Source of the DNA: Siniperca chuatsi
Lineage: Eukaryota > Chordata > Actinopteri > Centrarchiformes > Sinipercidae
Direction: 5' to 3'
Length of the DNA: 64,000 nucleotides
Assembly (NCBI RefSeq): GCF_020085105.1
Contig: NC_058055.1
Span: 24,471,822-24,535,821 of the forward strand
Both the position numbers and the translations under genes were made by a program. Shown piece by piece: positions 62,401-64,000 of this stretch (its first letter is position 1; the number at the start of each line of letters is the position of its first letter). The notes under the pieces are model-generated. The model worked only from the letters and a program-made list of their open reading frames with translations. It did no database searches and was not told where the DNA came from.

Positions 62401-64000
62401 GATTTGTCAATGAAGCCAATCAGCATCCTTAGATGCTTTTACATGTTGTCACAACCACACCCATGGCATACGCACAGCTCATCTGCCAGTAGCAACACAA
62501 CTGATTTCTTTACCATTAAGAGCTACCAGTCACACCCTGTCCATTTAGTTCAGACGAAGCAAATTTGAGACCTCCAGATGTGAGTTCACTGGAATAAATT
62601 GAACAAAATAGGGACTACATACATAGCAGAGTGTGTTTAAAAACAACATGACAACATGAGATGGCCATGATATAAAAAAGCAAAATCAATAATTTATTCA
62701 GTAATCTTATTTTCAGGTGGGTGACATTTTCCTGCAGAGTTTAGAGAATCTTGTGTTCAGTGAATGTTTCCAACTTGTACATTATAAGTTTTTTATTTTC
62801 CCAGAGGCTGAGGCCAGCCGAACTTGAGGAAGGGAAATAAATCATCAAAAGATCTGTTACAATTCTGATGCACTGTAAATCCCCATGTTCAACAGTCAAA
62901 TGTGATACCACTTTGTTAAAAAGCTACAGTTCTGTCATGACATTACTGAGGGGAACCTTCTATTCACCACAAGACTATAAAATTTTCAAGACTTCAACCG
63001 GCTTCCCACTCTTCTAGCTTGGAGTAAGTAACTTGCCGAACATTCGTGCAGGAGGCGACTCTGGCTCGATATGGTATATACATATACTAGAGAGGAATGT
63101 CTGCGTGTATGTAGGCCTGACATGGCATGCTTGTAATGCATGATAACATATTTACTTTAGTAATGTGTATGAATTATTATATAATCACAATACAAACATT
63201 TACAAATTTGGAAAAAGTTGCTGATTGTGCCTCAAAATCCCCTTCCATGCAAAGAGCGTTAGAGATCCTCACAATACACAAGCTCTTTTCTAATACCTCA
63301 TGCTTGAGATCAGTTGTAGCACTTTACATCTTACTACACTGTCTCTAGCAATAGTGAGAAAACAGGGTGTCCGTGCTGATATGAGAAGTGAACTGTGACC
63401 ATTTTTATAAGGCATTAGATTTGTTCAGGACCAGGAGGATTAGTAGTAGGGCACTGCTTTTGGCTACCTATGAAATGTAGAAAAATGTACGGAATGAACA
63501 TGAGTACAAATCATGAGTGTGCTGCACCAAGAACAACAATGAAGAAAGTTTCGCCATTAAAAGAACGCTTTTCCTACTTTGGCAAAAACAAAATGATTTT
63601 TTAAACCTATTTCATGAGAGTCTTTGACAGTTTTTTGTTCATCAAAGGCCTCTTTGTTTGGAGTAGGTACAGAACTGAGCCAGCAAACACACAGCCAATA
63701 CCAAAACCTCTTCTACATTCCTGTCCATATCAGGCTTTCTCTAGAGTCAAATCCTGAAAATAAGAGAGCTGGAGCGGCTCTCACATCTGGCCATGGCTCA
63801 GCTTCCCAGTGAAACATGTTTCCTATAGCCAAGATTTACAAAGTTCTCTAGTGATTTAGATCCTCTAGGTCAAGTCTTTGGCTTCCTCGCATTCTCTTCT
63901 GTGTGAGTGTGTATGAGATTACAGCACTGTGCAAACTAAATGGAACACACCCTAACCAAAACAACAGTTGGCCTTTTAGTCTGTGAAAAATTATCTTTCA
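58186..64000. other. Intergenic, no gene recognised
   Basis: About 5.8 kb of AT-rich sequence. No ORF resembles a known family; the longest are about 100 codons, one of which is largely the TA repeat. No RNA gene was seen. Distal regulatory sequence may be present but cannot be identified from one genome. Confidence 0.55.
59357..59407. repeat. (TA)n microsatellite
   Basis: About 50 bp of uninterrupted TA repeats. The Tyr-Ile ORF across it (59335-59637) is a low-complexity artefact. Confidence 0.95.

Overview
This is vertebrate nuclear DNA, most likely from a ray-finned (teleost) fish. The genes are split by GT-AG introns and the background is AT-rich. The interspersed repeats are of kinds familiar from fish: tRNA-derived SINEs, LINE tails ending in GCCAATAAAGC or GGGATCAATAAAG, palindromic MITEs, and TA and TATC microsatellites. 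No bacterial, plasmid or phage-like content is visible. Three protein-coding genes can be supported, all by exon-by-exon protein similarity recalled from the vertebrate families; no database search was run.

Layout: (1) about 1-4.9 kb, minus strand: the 5' part of TMEM248, three exons, with the rest off the left edge. (2) about 4.9-8.2 kb: the divergent interval between TMEM248 and LIG3, holding an unexplained CpG-rich ORF and a BED-finger/hAT-like ORF. (3) 8.25-25.0 kb, plus strand: LIG3, DNA ligase III. Twenty coding exons join in frame to 1011 codons, with a mitochondrial leader and an internal nuclear-form start. Its introns hold a LINE remnant, two related palindromic MITEs and a roughly 0.9 kb DNA transposon. 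(4) 25.0-28.16 kb: the convergent LIG3/RAD51D interval, with a LIG3 poly(A) signal and a strong 326-bp foldback. (5) 28.16-44.69 kb, minus strand: RAD51D. Nine exons give about 323 codons with Walker A and B motifs. The 7.8-kb intron 3 holds two SINEs, LINE tails, an L1-clade remnant and a MITE with a LINE tail inside it. (6) 44.7-64 kb: about 19 kb with no recognisable gene, containing an L2-like LINE fragment, microsatellites and a second copy of a repeat found in LIG3 intron 6.

LIG3 and RAD51D are both DNA-repair genes. Ligase III acts in single-strand break, base-excision and alternative end-joining repair and in mitochondrial DNA maintenance. RAD51D is a RAD51 paralogue of the BCDX2 homologous-recombination complex. 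They lie tail to tail, as they are close neighbours in human 17q12, so the arrangement is probably old synteny rather than an operon-like unit. I found no convincing new biological system. The best leads are the foldback between the two repair genes, the ambiguous RAD51D C-terminal exon, the nested transposons, and a few unassigned ORFs or candidate exons.
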